Of a DNA stretch of 64,000 nucleotides, positions 42,470 through 51,856 are shown one piece after another. A model generated the notes under the pieces. That model did no database searches. It saw nothing but the letters and a program-made list of their open reading frames with translations, and was not told the origin of the DNA. The translations under genes were made by a program, and so were the position numbers. Position 1 is the stretch's first letter. The number at the start of each line of letters is the position of its first letter. This stretch comes from Occallatibacter riparius (GTDB lineage Bacteria > Acidobacteriota > Terriglobia > Terriglobales > Acidobacteriaceae), in contig NZ_CP093313.1 of the NCBI RefSeq assembly GCF_025264625.1, positions 3,906,001 through 3,970,000 on the forward strand, read 5' to 3'.

Positions 42470-44752
42470 ATGTTTCGAAAAACAGCGCTCATTCTTCTTG
42501 TGCTCGCAACCGTCGCCAAAACCTACGGCCAGGCCATCAGCCGCGACGAATCCGAGCAACGTGCTCAGGCCCTTCTCAAGCAGATGAATCTTGATGAAAA
42601 GGTGGGTCAGCTCAATCAATCTGCAGGCATCCAGATGCCTATGCTCGGATCCGAAAAGCCTGACACCCTCATCGAGCAGGGCCGAGTCGGCTCCATCCTC
42701 TGGCTCACCAACGTGAAGGAGATCAATCGCCTGCAGCACATCGCGGTTGAGAAATCCCGCCTCCACATTCCCATCCTCTTCGCATTCGATGTCATCCACG
42801 GCTATCGCACGGTGTTTCCGGTGCCGCTCGCCATGGCCTCTTCGTGGGACCCGGGTGTTGAGGAGCAGGCACAGCACTTCGCCGCGCAGGACGCCCGCGC
42901 CGCCGGCATCGAGTGGACCTTCACCCCCATGGTCGACATCGCCCGTGATGCGCGCTGGGGACGCATCGTCGAAGGCGCAGGTGAAGATCCTTACTTGGGC
43001 AAAGCCATGGCCGCCGCCCAGGTGCGCGGCTTTCAGGGCGATCAACTCGGCCCCGACTCGGTCCTCGTCTGCGTCAAGCACTTTGCTGGATACGGCGCTG
43101 CAGATGGCGGCCGCGACTATGACTCCTCGTACATTCCCGAAGAGCTCTTCCGCAATGTCTATCTCGCTCCGTTCTACGCGGCGGCGAAGGCAGGCGCCGG
43201 CTCCTTCATGTCTGCTTACATGGACTTGAATGACGTCCCTGCCAGCGGCAACAAGTGGCTGCTTACTGACATCCTCCGCAACGAGTGGGGCTTCAAGGGC
43301 TTCCTCGTCTCCGATGCCTTCGCGGTGGGTAGTCTGCAGGTTCACGGCTACGCGAAGGACCCCAGCGATGCCGCTTACAAAGCCATCACGGCCGGCCTCA
43401 ACATGGACATGGCGAGCCAGACCTACACCAAAAATCTCGCCCAGCTCGTAAAGGACGGCAAGGTCACCGAAGCCCAGATCGACGCAATGGTGCTTCCCAT
43501 CCTCGCGGCCAAATATCAGCTCGGCCTGTTCGACCATCCCTACGCCGACGAATCAAAGGTCGAAGCCACGCTGAACCGTCCCGAGGGCCTCACCCTCGAG
43601 CGCAAGCTGGCCGCGCGTTCCATGGTGCTGCTGAAGAACGATAAGCAGACGCTGCCGCTCAAGACCTCGATCAAGAAGATCGCGCTCATCGGTCCTCTCG
43701 GTGACTCTACCCACGACATCGAAGGCGGCTGGACCGTCGAAGGCCTCTTCGGCAACGGCTCCAAGAGCCACCCCGTTACCCTGCTCGCCGGCCTCAAGAA
43801 CAAGCTACCCAACGCGCAGATCTCCACCGTCTCCGGCCCCGAGCTCTCGCGCGTCTTCCCGGGTCTTCTCGATCAACTCGCCGGTAAGAAGGTACTGCCC
43901 CCGCCCACCCCGCAGGAGACGGCCGACTGGATCGCCAAAGTCAAAGCCGCCGCTTCTGACGCCGACCTGGTCGTCGCTGCCATGGGCGAAATCGCCAGCA
44001 TGAGCAGTGAAGCTTCATCGCGCGCCACGCTCGACCTCCCTGGCATCCAGCAGCAGATGCTTGAAGCTGCAGTCGCCACGGGCAAGCCGGTTGTGCTGGT
44101 GCTGCTCGCCGGCCGTCCCCTCGACATCCGCTGGCCCGCGGAGCATGTGCCCGCCATCCTTGAAGCCTGGTATCCCGGAACCGAAGGCGGCAACGCCATC
44201 GCGGACGTCCTCTTTGGCGATGTGAATCCCGGAGGCAAGCTGCCCGTGAGCTGGCCGCGCGTAGCCGGCGCCGAGCCCCTCTACTACAACCACAACCTCA
44301 CTCACGAGCCAGAAGACCGCCCGCAGTTCACCTCGCGTTACTGGGATATCCAGTCCAAGCCGCTCTACCCCTTCGGATACGGCCTCAGCTACACAACCTT
44401 CAAGTTCGCAAACCTCAAGCTGAGCCAGGCCAGCATCGGAACCGACGGCAGCACGCAGGTTTCGGTCGAAGTGACGAATACAGGCTCGGTCGCGGGAGAT
44501 GCTGTCGGACAGGTCTACATCCACCAGCGCTGGGGATCGGCTTCGCGCCCCGTGCGCCAGCTCAAGGGCTTTCAGCGCGTAGCCCTCCAGCCCGGCGAAA
44601 CCAAAACGCTGACCTTCCCCCTGGGCAAGGATGAGCTCGAGTTCTGGAGCCCGCAGACCAAGAACTGGGTGGTTGAGCCAAGCACGTTCGACGTATGGGC
44701 GGGTGAGGATTCCACCGCCCCCCTCCACGCCGAACTGACCGTCACGCAATAA
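42470..44752 (+). CDS. bglX: Periplasmic beta-glucosidase, GH3 family (BglX-like)
   Basis: A 760-aa exported glycoside hydrolase family 3 enzyme. A signal peptide ends near residue 20 (AKTYGQA). The N-terminal (beta/alpha)8 domain carries KHFAGYGA and the nucleophile D282 in GFLVSDAF. The second alpha/beta sandwich follows (MGEIASMSSEASSR, VLVLLAGRPLDI), and a fibronectin-like C-terminal domain (GFQRVALQPGETKTLTF, as LQPGETKTL) completes the protein. It releases glucose from beta-gluco-oligosaccharides in the periplasm. It is divergent to murJ and transcribed alone. Confidence 0.93.
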   Translation: MFRKTALILLVLATVAKTYGQAISRDESEQRAQALLKQMNLDEKVGQLNQSAGIQMPMLGSEKPDTLIEQGRVGSILWLTNVKEINRLQHIAVEKSRLHIPILFAFDVIHGYRTVFPVPLAMASSWDPGVEEQAQHFAAQDARAAGIEWTFTPMVDIARDARWGRIVEGAGEDPYLGKAMAAAQVRGFQGDQLGPDSVLVCVKHFAGYGAADGGRDYDSSYIPEELFRNVYLAPFYAAAKAGAGSFMSAYMDLNDVPASGNKWLLTDILRNEWGFKGFLVSDAFAVGSLQVHGYAKDPSDAAYKAITAGLNMDMASQTYTKNLAQLVKDGKVTEAQIDAMVLPILAAKYQLGLFDHPYADESKVEATLNRPEGLTLERKLAARSMVLLKNDKQTLPLKTSIKKIALIGPLGDSTHDIEGGWTVEGLFGNGSKSHPVTLLAGLKNKLPNAQISTVSGPELSRVFPGLLDQLAGKKVLPPPTPQETADWIAKVKAAASDADLVVAAMGEIASMSSEASSRATLDLPGIQQQMLEAAVATGKPVVLVLLAGRPLDIRWPAEHVPAILEAWYPGTEGGNAIADVLFGDVNPGGKLPVSWPRVAGAEPLYYNHNLTHEPEDRPQFTSRYWDIQSKPLYPFGYGLSYTTFKFANLKLSQASIGTDGSTQVSVEVTNTGSVAGDAVGQVYIHQRWGSASRPVRQLKGFQRVALQPGETKTLTFPLGKDELEFWSPQTKNWVVEPSTFDVWAGEDSTAPLHAELTVTQ

Positions 44753-44763
44753 ACCTCCCGTGC

Positions 44764-44799
44764 CCCGTCCTGTCGACATCTTTCTGTCGACAGGGCGGG
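44764..44799 (+). terminator. Hairpin after bglX
   Basis: 15-nt arms CCCGTCCTGTCGACA (44764-44778) and TGTCGACAGGGCGGG (44785-44799) pair throughout with one G-T wobble, around a 6-nt T-rich loop. There is no T-run after it, so it could act as a terminator or a 3'-end protecting hairpin. Confidence 0.55.
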
Positions 44800-44902
44800 A
44801 AACCACGAACCACACCCAGCCGCTAGAGCGTTCCCGCACTAACCGAGGGTGCCCCATTTCTCGAGCAGTCTCACCGATCGAGAAGTGGGAAGCCACAAAC
44901 CC

Positions 44903-45466
44903 TCACCCCTTCGTCGCCGCATAGTGCAGTTCCACAAACCCATTCTTATAAGCCGTCACATTCTTCAAACCCCACCTGCTCTGCTGCATCTCCCCGAACA
45001 GCCTCAGCCCATCCCCCAGCAAAACCGGCGCCACAGTCAAACGAATCTCATCCACCAGCCCCAGCTCAAGAAATCGCTGCGACAACATCGCCCCGCCCAC
45101 CAGCCAGATGTTCCTGAATCGCGGCGCAAGCCTCTCTTCCAAAAGCGCCTTGAGATCGCCCGAATAAAACTCGACACTCGCCCGAGCCGAGGTCAACTCC
45201 CTTGAAGTCACCACAACCGTCGGCGTATCGCCATACACCCACCCCAGCTCCAGCGCATGCTGATACGTATGCGAGCCCATCACATAGCAATCGATGGTCT
45301 TCACGAACGCCTCGGCCTCTTCAGTTGAAACCGTAGCTCCCGCCTCGTAGACAGCTCCGGAGTCCTCCAGCCACGAGACGCTGTTGTCCTTCCGTGCGAT
45401 AAACCCATCGAGACTCGCAACCATATGCAACGTCACGCACATTCCGGCATCTCCCAAGGTCGTCAT
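44903..45466 (-). CDS. Dihydrofolate-reductase-like / RibD C-terminal domain protein
   Basis: A 187-aa protein of the RibD-C/DHFR-like superfamily common in soil bacteria. The N-terminal strand VTLHMVASLDGFIARKD, the YVMGSHTY stretch, and IWLVGGAMLSQRFLELGLVDE (WLVGGAMLSQ) with LGDGLRLF are the usual landmarks. It likely binds NADPH; the substrate is unknown and it is not the housekeeping FolA. It may start a few codons downstream at the ATG of MCVTLH (45442). No operon partner. Confidence 0.85.
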   Translation of the reverse strand: MTTLGDAGMCVTLHMVASLDGFIARKDNSVSWLEDSGAVYEAGATVSTEEAEAFVKTIDCYVMGSHTYQHALELGWVYGDTPTVVVTSRELTSARASVEFYSGDLKALLEERLAPRFRNIWLVGGAMLSQRFLELGLVDEIRLTVAPVLLGDGLRLFGEMQQSRWGLKNVTAYKNGFVELHYAATKG

Positions 45467-45508
45467 CCCCTCCGGCGCGAATTAAAACAGCTTCTGTGAT
45501 ACCATCAA

Positions 45509-45585
45509 GTTACGCTCAGTTGTTTGGTCGTGAGCGGCGCGGTAAGCGCCAACACAGAATTTCCCCCAAGCCCCTACAGCGTAAC
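45509..45585 (+). ncRNA. Candidate structured leader RNA upstream of the DEAD-box helicase
   Basis: GTTACGCT (45509-45516) and AGCGTAAC (45578-45585) are perfect 8-nt complements that would close a 77-nt element. Inside is a hairpin GGCGC-GGTAA-GCGCC (45536-45550). A second hairpin follows at 45593-45616 (GCAGCCGG / CCGG-T-CTGC). No known riboswitch class was recognised. The helicase start is about 255 nt downstream and no other gene lies between 45467 and 45840, so a regulatory leader is plausible but unproven. Confidence 0.4.
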
Positions 45586-45840
45586 CCCAAGAGCAGCCGG
45601 TGATGTTCCGGTCTGCATGAGTTCTTCCGCCGCATTCGTTTTGCGCGGGTTGGGGTAGTCGCCGGCAGCGTTGCCGTGCGGCTGTTCACAGCGTGGGTCA
45701 GCTTCAGCTCCGCAGACACGGATGCTGCTTCCTCTTACGCAGATTGCATAGTTCGGCGTGTGCATACATGTGCGCCGGCAAACTCGGGTTCCACGTGTGG
45801 CCGTTCGGGAAATGGGCCGCCGGAACTCCAGGATCCTATT

Positions 45841-46974
45841 TTGTCCAATCAGTTTTCTCAGTTCTCCATCTCGCCGGCGCTGCTGGCGAAGCTCAACCAC
45901 AACAAGTTCACCACCCCCACGCCCGTACAGGCCGGGGCAATTCCGCCCGCTCTCGAGGGCCGCGACGTGCTCGCCACCGCCCAGACTGGCACCGGCAAGA
46001 CGCTGAGCTTCCTGCTTCCCATTATCGAGATGCTGCAGAAGACCCCCGAAAAGACCGCCAACGCGCTCGTCCTGTTGCCCACGCGCGAGCTCGCCATGCA
46101 GGTCGAAAAGGCGTACCGCACCATCCGGCCGAGCGCTAACGACATGGTCGCGCTCGTTGTCGGCGGCCTCGCAGAGGGTCCGCAGCTCGACACCATTCGC
46201 CGCGGCGCCCGTCTCATCGTTGCCACCCCGGGCCGCCTTGAGGACTACATCAAGCGTCGCCTCGTCAAGCTCGACAACATCAAGATGCTTGTCTTCGACG
46301 AAGTCGACCGCATGCTCGACATGGGCTTCCAGCCCGCCATCGCACGCATCTGCGCCGAGCTTCCCAAGCAGCGCCAGACCCTGTGCTACTCGGCCACGCT
46401 TGAAGGCCAGGTGAAGGACGTCGCGCAGAAGTACCTCACCAACCCGGTCCGCATTGAGATCGGCAATGTCTCCAAGCCAGCCGAGAGCGTTGACCTGCGT
46501 GCCTTTGAAGTCACGAAGGAGAACAAGCAGGAACTGCTCGAGCACCTGCTCGGCCAGGACCAGGGCAGCTTCCTCGTCTTCGTGCGCACCAAGCACGGCG
46601 CCGATCGCCTCGCCCACCGCCTCAGCCGCTCCGGCCACGCCGCCACCCAGATCCACGGCGACCGCTCCCAGTCGCAGCGCAACTCTGCACTGCGCAGCTT
46701 TACTGAGGGCAGGCACCGCGTGCTGGTAGCCACAGACGTCGCCGCCCGCGGCATCGACGTCAAGAACATCGCCCACGTGGTCAACTACGACCTCCCCAAG
46801 CTGGCCGAAGACTTCGTGCACCGCGTGGGCCGCACCGGCCGCGCCTCCCGCAAGGGCGTAGCCAGCACCTTCGCCATGCCCGATGAGAAGCGCGAACTGC
46901 AGAAGATCGAAAGGGCGCTTTCGATTCAGATGAAGCGCTACCGCGTCCGCTCGGCTGAGACAGCCGTGGCCTAA
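45841..46974 (+). CDS. DEAD-box ATP-dependent RNA helicase (RhlE/CshA-like)
   Basis: A 377-aa helicase that unwinds structured RNA. Motifs: Q-motif TPTPVQAGAIP, motif I AQTGTGKT, Ia PTRELAMQ, motif II as DEVD (VFDEVDRMLDMGF), motif III SAT, and motifs V/VI ATDVAARGIDV and HRVGRTGRA. It lacks a long C-terminal tail. The start is placed at TTG 45841 (LSNQFSQFSI), with AGGA about ten bases before, because the family begins there. The open frame back to 45676 is Cys-rich and unlike helicases. The long leader suggests post-transcriptional, perhaps cold, control. Confidence 0.9.
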   Translation: MSNQFSQFSISPALLAKLNHNKFTTPTPVQAGAIPPALEGRDVLATAQTGTGKTLSFLLPIIEMLQKTPEKTANALVLLPTRELAMQVEKAYRTIRPSANDMVALVVGGLAEGPQLDTIRRGARLIVATPGRLEDYIKRRLVKLDNIKMLVFDEVDRMLDMGFQPAIARICAELPKQRQTLCYSATLEGQVKDVAQKYLTNPVRIEIGNVSKPAESVDLRAFEVTKENKQELLEHLLGQDQGSFLVFVRTKHGADRLAHRLSRSGHAATQIHGDRSQSQRNSALRSFTEGRHRVLVATDVAARGIDVKNIAHVVNYDLPKLAEDFVHRVGRTGRASRKGVASTFAMPDEKRELQKIERALSIQMKRYRVRSAETAVA

Positions 46975-46992
46975 CGGGAAGGGAACAGCAAA

Positions 46993-48243
46993 TTAGAGAG
47001 CCGGGGCAGAGATGCTCCGGCTTTCTGCTTCTATGCTGCCGCGCGTCGCGTAGAGATACCACACCAGCCATGCGGGCGTGGTCCACATGAAGTACGGCGT
47101 CTTCATCTCCACGCCGGCCAGCAACTCCAGCAGGGCCGCGCCGGCAAAGAACGCAATTGGCACCAGCGATCGCTTGCGCTCAACCGCGGTGTACACACCG
47201 GCCAGCAATGCCGGCAGCAGCATGCATTCGTCCGTGAGGAACCCATAAGGCGCGCACATCGCGGCCACCAGCAGCACAATCATTCCGTGGTCGCCCCAGT
47301 TCCACTGCTCGCGGCGCGTCCAGAAGTACCAGCCGGCCCATGCGCATGCCAGGATGAGCGGTACGAACTGAATCCACGTGCTATGCGGGCTGATGGCAAA
47401 ACGCAGCGCGACACTTAGCGCTGGAATGCGTTCCGACGCGGCCTCGCCCGCGCGCATGAACGAGAGGTACTGATTCACCGCCTGTGGATCGATAGCGAGA
47501 GCAATGCCCAGCGCCGCAGTCACTGCCCCGACGCATCCCACAGCCACGCGCCACTTACGCGCAGTCACAATCCAAAGCGCCAGCACAACGCCGACCGGCA
47601 CAAACAGATGCGGCTTGAATGTGCACAACAGCAGGGCTGCGCCCGCCAGCATCGGCCGCCTCTGTTCAGAGTACAAAAACAGAACCACGCCCAGCAGCAG
47701 AAACATCCCAAATTGGCCCGCCATCAGGCACGCCAGCGCCGGCGCAAAGCCGATCGCTATCAAGTGGTACGAACTCCCCGGCTTGCCATGCATCAGCCAG
47801 ACCAACCAGATTGAAGCGCCAAAAGAACCTATCAGCAGAATCAGCCACGCAATGAGCGCGACCTTGGGGCTGACTAGACCCAGCGGTGCCACCAGGGGAA
47901 GCGCAACCGGAGGATTGCGCATCACCAGCACCATCGCATTCCGATCCCGCCCGGCGTTCACCTCGAGTTGCCGCACCGCCTCAGGATCGTACGGATTCCC
48001 GCCCTGCACGGCCAGGCTTCCGGCCGCCCAATAAGAAATGAAGTCGCGCTCTGCTGCGTTGCGGTCGCTGAGCCCCATCACGAAGAGCGTCAGCACATAC
48101 CCCACGCCCGCCAGCAGGATCGCACCCGCGGCTACTTTGCGGCCAACGGACGATTTCCCGCTCTGCTCGTCCGCCGTAGATGAGGTGGCGCCAGCCAGTT
48201 TGACTCCCTCGGTGCTGCTCGTATTGGTCTGTTCAGAGGACAT
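46993..48243 (-). CDS. GT87/DUF2029-type membrane glycosyltransferase
   Basis: A 416-aa integral membrane protein with about ten hydrophobic segments after a hydrophilic N-terminal tail (1-36). The stretch RDFISYWAAGSLAVQGGNPYDPEA after the first segment (DFISYWAAG, GGNPYDPEA) is typical of the DUF2029/GT87 polyprenyl-phosphate-mannose-dependent transferases, which use lipid-linked sugars on the outer face of the membrane. The acceptor is unknown. It is convergent with the helicase gene, 18 nt apart. Confidence 0.83.
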   Translation of the reverse strand: MSSEQTNTSSTEGVKLAGATSSTADEQSGKSSVGRKVAAGAILLAGVGYVLTLFVMGLSDRNAAERDFISYWAAGSLAVQGGNPYDPEAVRQLEVNAGRDRNAMVLVMRNPPVALPLVAPLGLVSPKVALIAWLILLIGSFGASIWLVWLMHGKPGSSYHLIAIGFAPALACLMAGQFGMFLLLGVVLFLYSEQRRPMLAGAALLLCTFKPHLFVPVGVVLALWIVTARKWRVAVGCVGAVTAALGIALAIDPQAVNQYLSFMRAGEAASERIPALSVALRFAISPHSTWIQFVPLILACAWAGWYFWTRREQWNWGDHGMIVLLVAAMCAPYGFLTDECMLLPALLAGVYTAVERKRSLVPIAFFAGAALLELLAGVEMKTPYFMWTTPAWLVWYLYATRGSIEAESRSISAPAL

Positions 48244-48556
48244 CCCTTAAGACTCGGCCCGCAAATGCCCTCGTTCAATATGGGCGCTTGAGGACTGGCT
48301 TGTGAATGTTTCCGAAGTAACAAAAGTAGCAAAAGGAACATGTTACGCAAAGCACAATCCGAATGCGCCTGCGGATTCCACTAGGATTCTCATTGCCGGG
48401 CTGCTTTACCCGGCGGATCAGGTCTGCGCTGGCCCCCACCGAAAAGGCGTGTCCAAGTCGCCGGAGCTGAAAATGTGTACCCGATCAATGCCGGAGGCCC
48501 AACACCGATACCGATCTCGCGCATCCTGCGGCCCATCTCGCCGAAGTGTCATTTCG
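48244..48556. other. Gene-free stretch before the 6S-like RNA
   Basis: Lies between the GT87 gene (minus) and the strong promoter at 48557. No convincing coding region or structured element was seen. It should hold the minus-strand promoter of the GT87 gene. Confidence 0.5.
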
Positions 48557-48585
48557 TTGACTCCGTACCGCAAATCGCGTATTCT
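48557..48585 (+). promoter_or_regulatory. Strong sigma-70-type promoter
   Basis: TTGACT (48557-48562), an exact 17-nt spacer and TATTCT (48580-48585), the best housekeeping promoter noticed in the window. Start of transcription is expected near 48592. Confidence 0.75.
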
Positions 48586-48592
48586 GGAGTCC

Positions 48593-48770
48593 TTGTGCGG
48601 TGTTGCGCCTGGGGTCTGTGTATGTAGTCCCGGACCCGGCTGATAGAGCCCCCTCCCAAGGGAAGTTCCATCAGCGCAGGCCACCTTCTGTTGAATCCGC
48701 GAATCACGGGAGTCAGCAGAGCCAGGAGCCCAAAGAGGGCAAACCCCGCAGCCTTGGGCGTACCCAGGGA
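48593..48770 (+). ncRNA. ssrS: Candidate 6S RNA (ssrS)
   Basis: About 180 nt directly after a strong promoter. The ends pair: 48604-48614 (TGCGCCTGGGG) with 48752-48762 (CCTTGGGCGTA), 11 consecutive pairs including G-U. Inner pairing includes TTCTGTTGA with TCAGCAGAG and GCC..CUC with GAGGGC. This leaves an unpaired centre with GTCCCGGACCCGGCTGATA-like sequence (GTCCCGGACCC, GGCTGATA) on the left and AAACCCCGCAG on the right, similar to the 6S central bubble. 6S RNA mimics an open promoter and sequesters sigma-70 polymerase in stationary phase. Assigned by hand folding only. Confidence 0.55.
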
Positions 48771-48910
48771 GCTATCCTCACCCGAACAGGTTTGTTTGGC
48801 GAGTGGGTGCAGTTTTAACCCGTGCATTTTGCATGGGATCACGCGCTTTGCGCGACGTATTTCGCGGCCGGCTGTGGGCTCGGTCAGGAAGTGTTAGAGG
48901 CAGGAGAAAA

Positions 48911-49342
48911 ATGTCGACCTTTGTTCCGAGCGGCAAAAACATTGACCGCAAGTGGTATGTGGTAGATGCCAGCGGCCAGACTCTGGGCCGGCTGGCCACC
49001 AAGGCTGCCAGCGTTCTGAGCGGCAAGCTGAACCCCCAGTATGTGCCGTACATTGACATGGGTGACCACGTCATCGTGATCAACGCCGATAAGGTTCGCC
49101 TTACCGGCCTCAAGAGCCAGAGCAAGGTCTATCGCCGCTACACCGGCTTCCCCGGCGGCCTTCGCGAGGAGTCGTTCACCCGCCTGCTCGCCCGCAAGCC
49201 CGAGAAGATCCTCGAAGAGGCCATCAAGGGCATGCTGCCCAAGACCAAGCTCGGCCGCCAGATGGGCACCAAGCTGAAGGTCTACCGCGGCGACAAGCAC
49301 CCCCACGACGCGCAGAAGCCCGTCGCGCTCGAAGTGGCGTAG
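48911..49342 (+). CDS. rplM: 50S ribosomal protein L13
   Basis: A 143-aa large-subunit protein. Conserved sequence includes [42 protein letters not shown] and [12 protein letters not shown]. The ATG at 48911 has AGGAG seven bases upstream and matches the family start; an in-frame extension to 48803 is not L13-like. It forms the usual L13-S9 pair with rpsI 114 nt downstream. The promoter may be the one at 48557 by read-through or one closer, not recognised. Confidence 0.97.
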   Translation: MSTFVPSGKNIDRKWYVVDASGQTLGRLATKAASVLSGKLNPQYVPYIDMGDHVIVINADKVRLTGLKSQSKVYRRYTGFPGGLREESFTRLLARKPEKILEEAIKGMLPKTKLGRQMGTKLKVYRGDKHPHDAQKPVALEVA

Positions 49343-49456
49343 ACGCCGGCAGCTTGTAGCCGGCAGCCCGTAGCTGAATATAGCGGGCCACGAATGATTG
49401 AAGTTTCAAGGCGAGCTAAGGGCTACAGGCTCCTGGCTCCAGGCTAAGAGGATTGA
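49343..49456. repeat. Dispersed inverted repeat between rplM and rpsI
   Basis: Left part CCGGCAGCTTGTAGCCGG and CAGCCCGTAGCTG, right part GAGCTAAGGGCTACAGG and CTCCTGGCTCCAGGC. The two halves share the words CCCGTAGC and GGGCTAC in opposite orientation, forming an imperfect hairpin like that at 49869-49932. Confidence 0.6.
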
Positions 49457-49852
49457 ATGGCAGATCTGGTTCAGTATTACGGAACGGGGCGTCGCAAGTC
49501 GGCGATCGCCCGTGTCTTTCTGCGCCCCGGAACGGGCGAGTGGAAGGTAAACGGCAAGGCTTTCGACGTGTACTTCGTCACCGAGCAGCAGCGCGCCGCA
49601 GCCAAGAAGTCGCTGGCTGTCGTTGAGATGGCTGCAAACTTTGACGTGGTCACGACGGTTCGTTCGGGCGGCGTAGCTGCCCAGGCCGACGCAGTCAAGA
49701 TGGGCGTCGCCCGTGCACTCATTGAGTTCAATCCCGAGCTGCGCAAGGCGCTGAAGGCCGAACTCCTGCTCACCCGTGACGCTCGCGTCAAGGAACGCAA
49801 GAAGTACGGACAGAAGGGCGCCCGTAAGCGGTTCCAGTTCTCGAAGCGCTAA
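49457..49852 (+). CDS. rpsI: 30S ribosomal protein S9
   Basis: A 131-aa small-subunit protein contacting the P-site tRNA through its C-terminal tail. Family stretches: [19 protein letters not shown] near the start, [18 protein letters not shown] in the middle, and the basic C-terminus [22 protein letters not shown] lies just before the ATG. It is transcribed with rplM. Confidence 0.97.
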   Translation: MADLVQYYGTGRRKSAIARVFLRPGTGEWKVNGKAFDVYFVTEQQRAAAKKSLAVVEMAANFDVVTTVRSGGVAAQADAVKMGVARALIEFNPELRKALKAELLLTRDARVKERKKYGQKGARKRFQFSKR

Positions 49853-49868
49853 ACCGCTTCAGCTATCC

Positions 49869-49932
49869 GCCGGTAGCCTGTAGCCCGTAGCTCCAGTTCT
49901 GAGCTTCAAGCTGCGGGCTCCAAGCTACCGGC
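49869..49932. repeat. Long imperfect hairpin between rpsI and rpsB
   Basis: 25-nt arms 49869-49893 and 49908-49932 that match at about 21 of 25 positions (left ends TAGCCCGTAGCTC, right begins AAGCTGCGGGCTCC). It has the same words as the repeat before rpsI, and may act as a terminator or spacer in the ribosomal cluster. Confidence 0.65.
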
Positions 49933-50010
49933 TCAACCTATCTCCCGCATAAGCGGGTTAAATTCGGGCGCTGGCATCGACCACCCGGATGCAATCCACG
50001 AAGGAGGCCA

Positions 50011-50871
50011 ATGGCCACGATCACAATGAAGGAGCTGCTCGAAGCTGGTGTTCACTTCGGGCATCAGACCAAGCGCTGGAACCCCAAGATGAAGGAATAC
50101 ATCTTCGGCGAGCGCAACGGTATCTACATCATCGACCTGCAGAAGACGCTCAAGCTGTTCAAGGATGCGTCTAAGTTCGTTACCGATCTGTGCGCCGGAG
50201 GCAAGACGATCCTTTTCGTCGGCACCAAGCGCCAGGCCCAGGATGCCGTTGCTGAAGAAGCCGGCCGCGCGGGCATGCCCTACATCAACAACCGCTGGCT
50301 CGGCGGCCTGTTGACCAACTGGGTGACGGTGCAGAAGTCGGTGAAGCGCCTTCAGGAACTCGATGACATGGCTACCGATGGCCGCTACGACCTGCTGACC
50401 AAGAAGGAAGTGATCCGCCTCGAGCGCGAGCGCAAGCACCTTCAGGCAAACCTGGCCGGCATCAAGAATATGAAGCGACTGCCTGACGCATTGTTCGTGG
50501 TCGACTCGAACAACGAAGCTATCGCCGTGAAGGAAGCCCGCAAGCTCGGCATCCCGGTGGTCGCCGTTGTCGATACGAACTGCGATCCGACCGTGGTCGA
50601 CTACGTCATTCCTGGCAACGACGACGCCCTGCGCGCCATCCGCCTGTTCACCTCGAAGATCGCCGACTCGGCTGCCGAGGGCGTGAACCTGGTGGGCGAC
50701 AAGATGTTCGCCGAAGAGGCTCCCGCGGCTCCGGCCGATGAGACGGCGGCGGAAGCTACCTCCACTGAGGACATCGACCTCGAGACGGCCCTCGGCAGCG
50801 GCATCCGCAAGGCGCCCGCAGCCGTCGCCGCCCTCATGGAAGAGGCCGAGGCTGCCGAAGGCGGTCATTAA
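50011..50871 (+). CDS. rpsB: 30S ribosomal protein S2
   Basis: A 286-aa protein with the S2 core ([20 protein letters not shown], given as [50 protein letters not shown]). A non-conserved Ala/Glu-rich tail of about 50 residues follows, common in this phylum. AAGGAGG lies eight bases before the ATG. It is followed by a strong terminator and then tsf, so the classical rpsB-tsf pair is kept but may be transcribed separately. Confidence 0.97.
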   Translation: MATITMKELLEAGVHFGHQTKRWNPKMKEYIFGERNGIYIIDLQKTLKLFKDASKFVTDLCAGGKTILFVGTKRQAQDAVAEEAGRAGMPYINNRWLGGLLTNWVTVQKSVKRLQELDDMATDGRYDLLTKKEVIRLERERKHLQANLAGIKNMKRLPDALFVVDSNNEAIAVKEARKLGIPVVAVVDTNCDPTVVDYVIPGNDDALRAIRLFTSKIADSAAEGVNLVGDKMFAEEAPAAPADETAAEATSTEDIDLETALGSGIRKAPAAVAALMEEAEAAEGGH

Positions 50872-50904
50872 TACTCGTCTGCGCATAACGCGTGCATGAT
50901 CGAA

Positions 50905-50939
50905 AGCGTGGCCGCGCAGTCTTCGGGGCCACGCTTTTT
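50905..50939 (+). terminator. Terminator after rpsB
   Basis: Perfect 9-bp stem AGCGTGGCC / GGCCACGCT with a 13-nt loop, running into a T-run. Confidence 0.88.
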
Positions 50940-50994
50940 CTCTGCGCGGCAGAAGTCTCGTAACACGGCACGACTGGTAGGCCAGGGCTGGTAG

Positions 50995-51055
50995 GTCAGG
51001 GCTTCAGCCCTGACAATCCGCAGGCAGGATGATTAATGATGGGGCCTTAGGCCCC
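50995..51055. repeat. Paired hairpins of a dispersed intergenic family (rpsB-tsf gap)
   Basis: GTCAGGGCT-TC-AGCCCTGAC (50995-51014) and GGGGCCT-T-AGGCCCC (51041-51055), two perfect small palindromes. The same two-hairpin layout occurs at 61847-61900 with different arm sequences but the same CTTCAG and CTTTAG centres. Confidence 0.65.
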
Positions 51056-51099
51056 TGCGGGAATCCAAAGGCGATTGACCCGAGATTAGGAAAAGAGAG

Positions 51100-51756
<657 letters not shown>

Positions 51757-51777
51757 CCTGGATCCCAATCAACACTC

Positions 51778-51809
51778 AAAAGGCCCGGAGCAATCGCTCC
51801 GGGCCTTTT
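51778..51809 (+). terminator. Terminator after tsf
   Basis: Perfect stem AAAAGGCCCGGAGC / GCTCCGGGCCTTTT around a 4-nt loop; the A and T flanks make it usable from both strands. Confidence 0.92.
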
Positions 51810-51856
51810 GCTTTGCAAACAGCCATTCAGTTTCGCGAAACTATCCAGACGCCTTC

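Noticed and set aside
45676-45840. N-terminal extension of the DEAD-box helicase frame (GTG start)
   Set aside because: Cys-rich sequence unlike helicases; the family begins at the TTG at 45841, which has AGGA upstream.
45574-46821. 415-aa minus-strand frame
   Set aside because: Antisense to the DEAD-box helicase; Val/Glu/Asp-rich shadow composition.
48302-48643. 113-aa plus-strand open frame
   Set aside because: Runs through the strong promoter and into the candidate 6S RNA; no ribosome site or family similarity.
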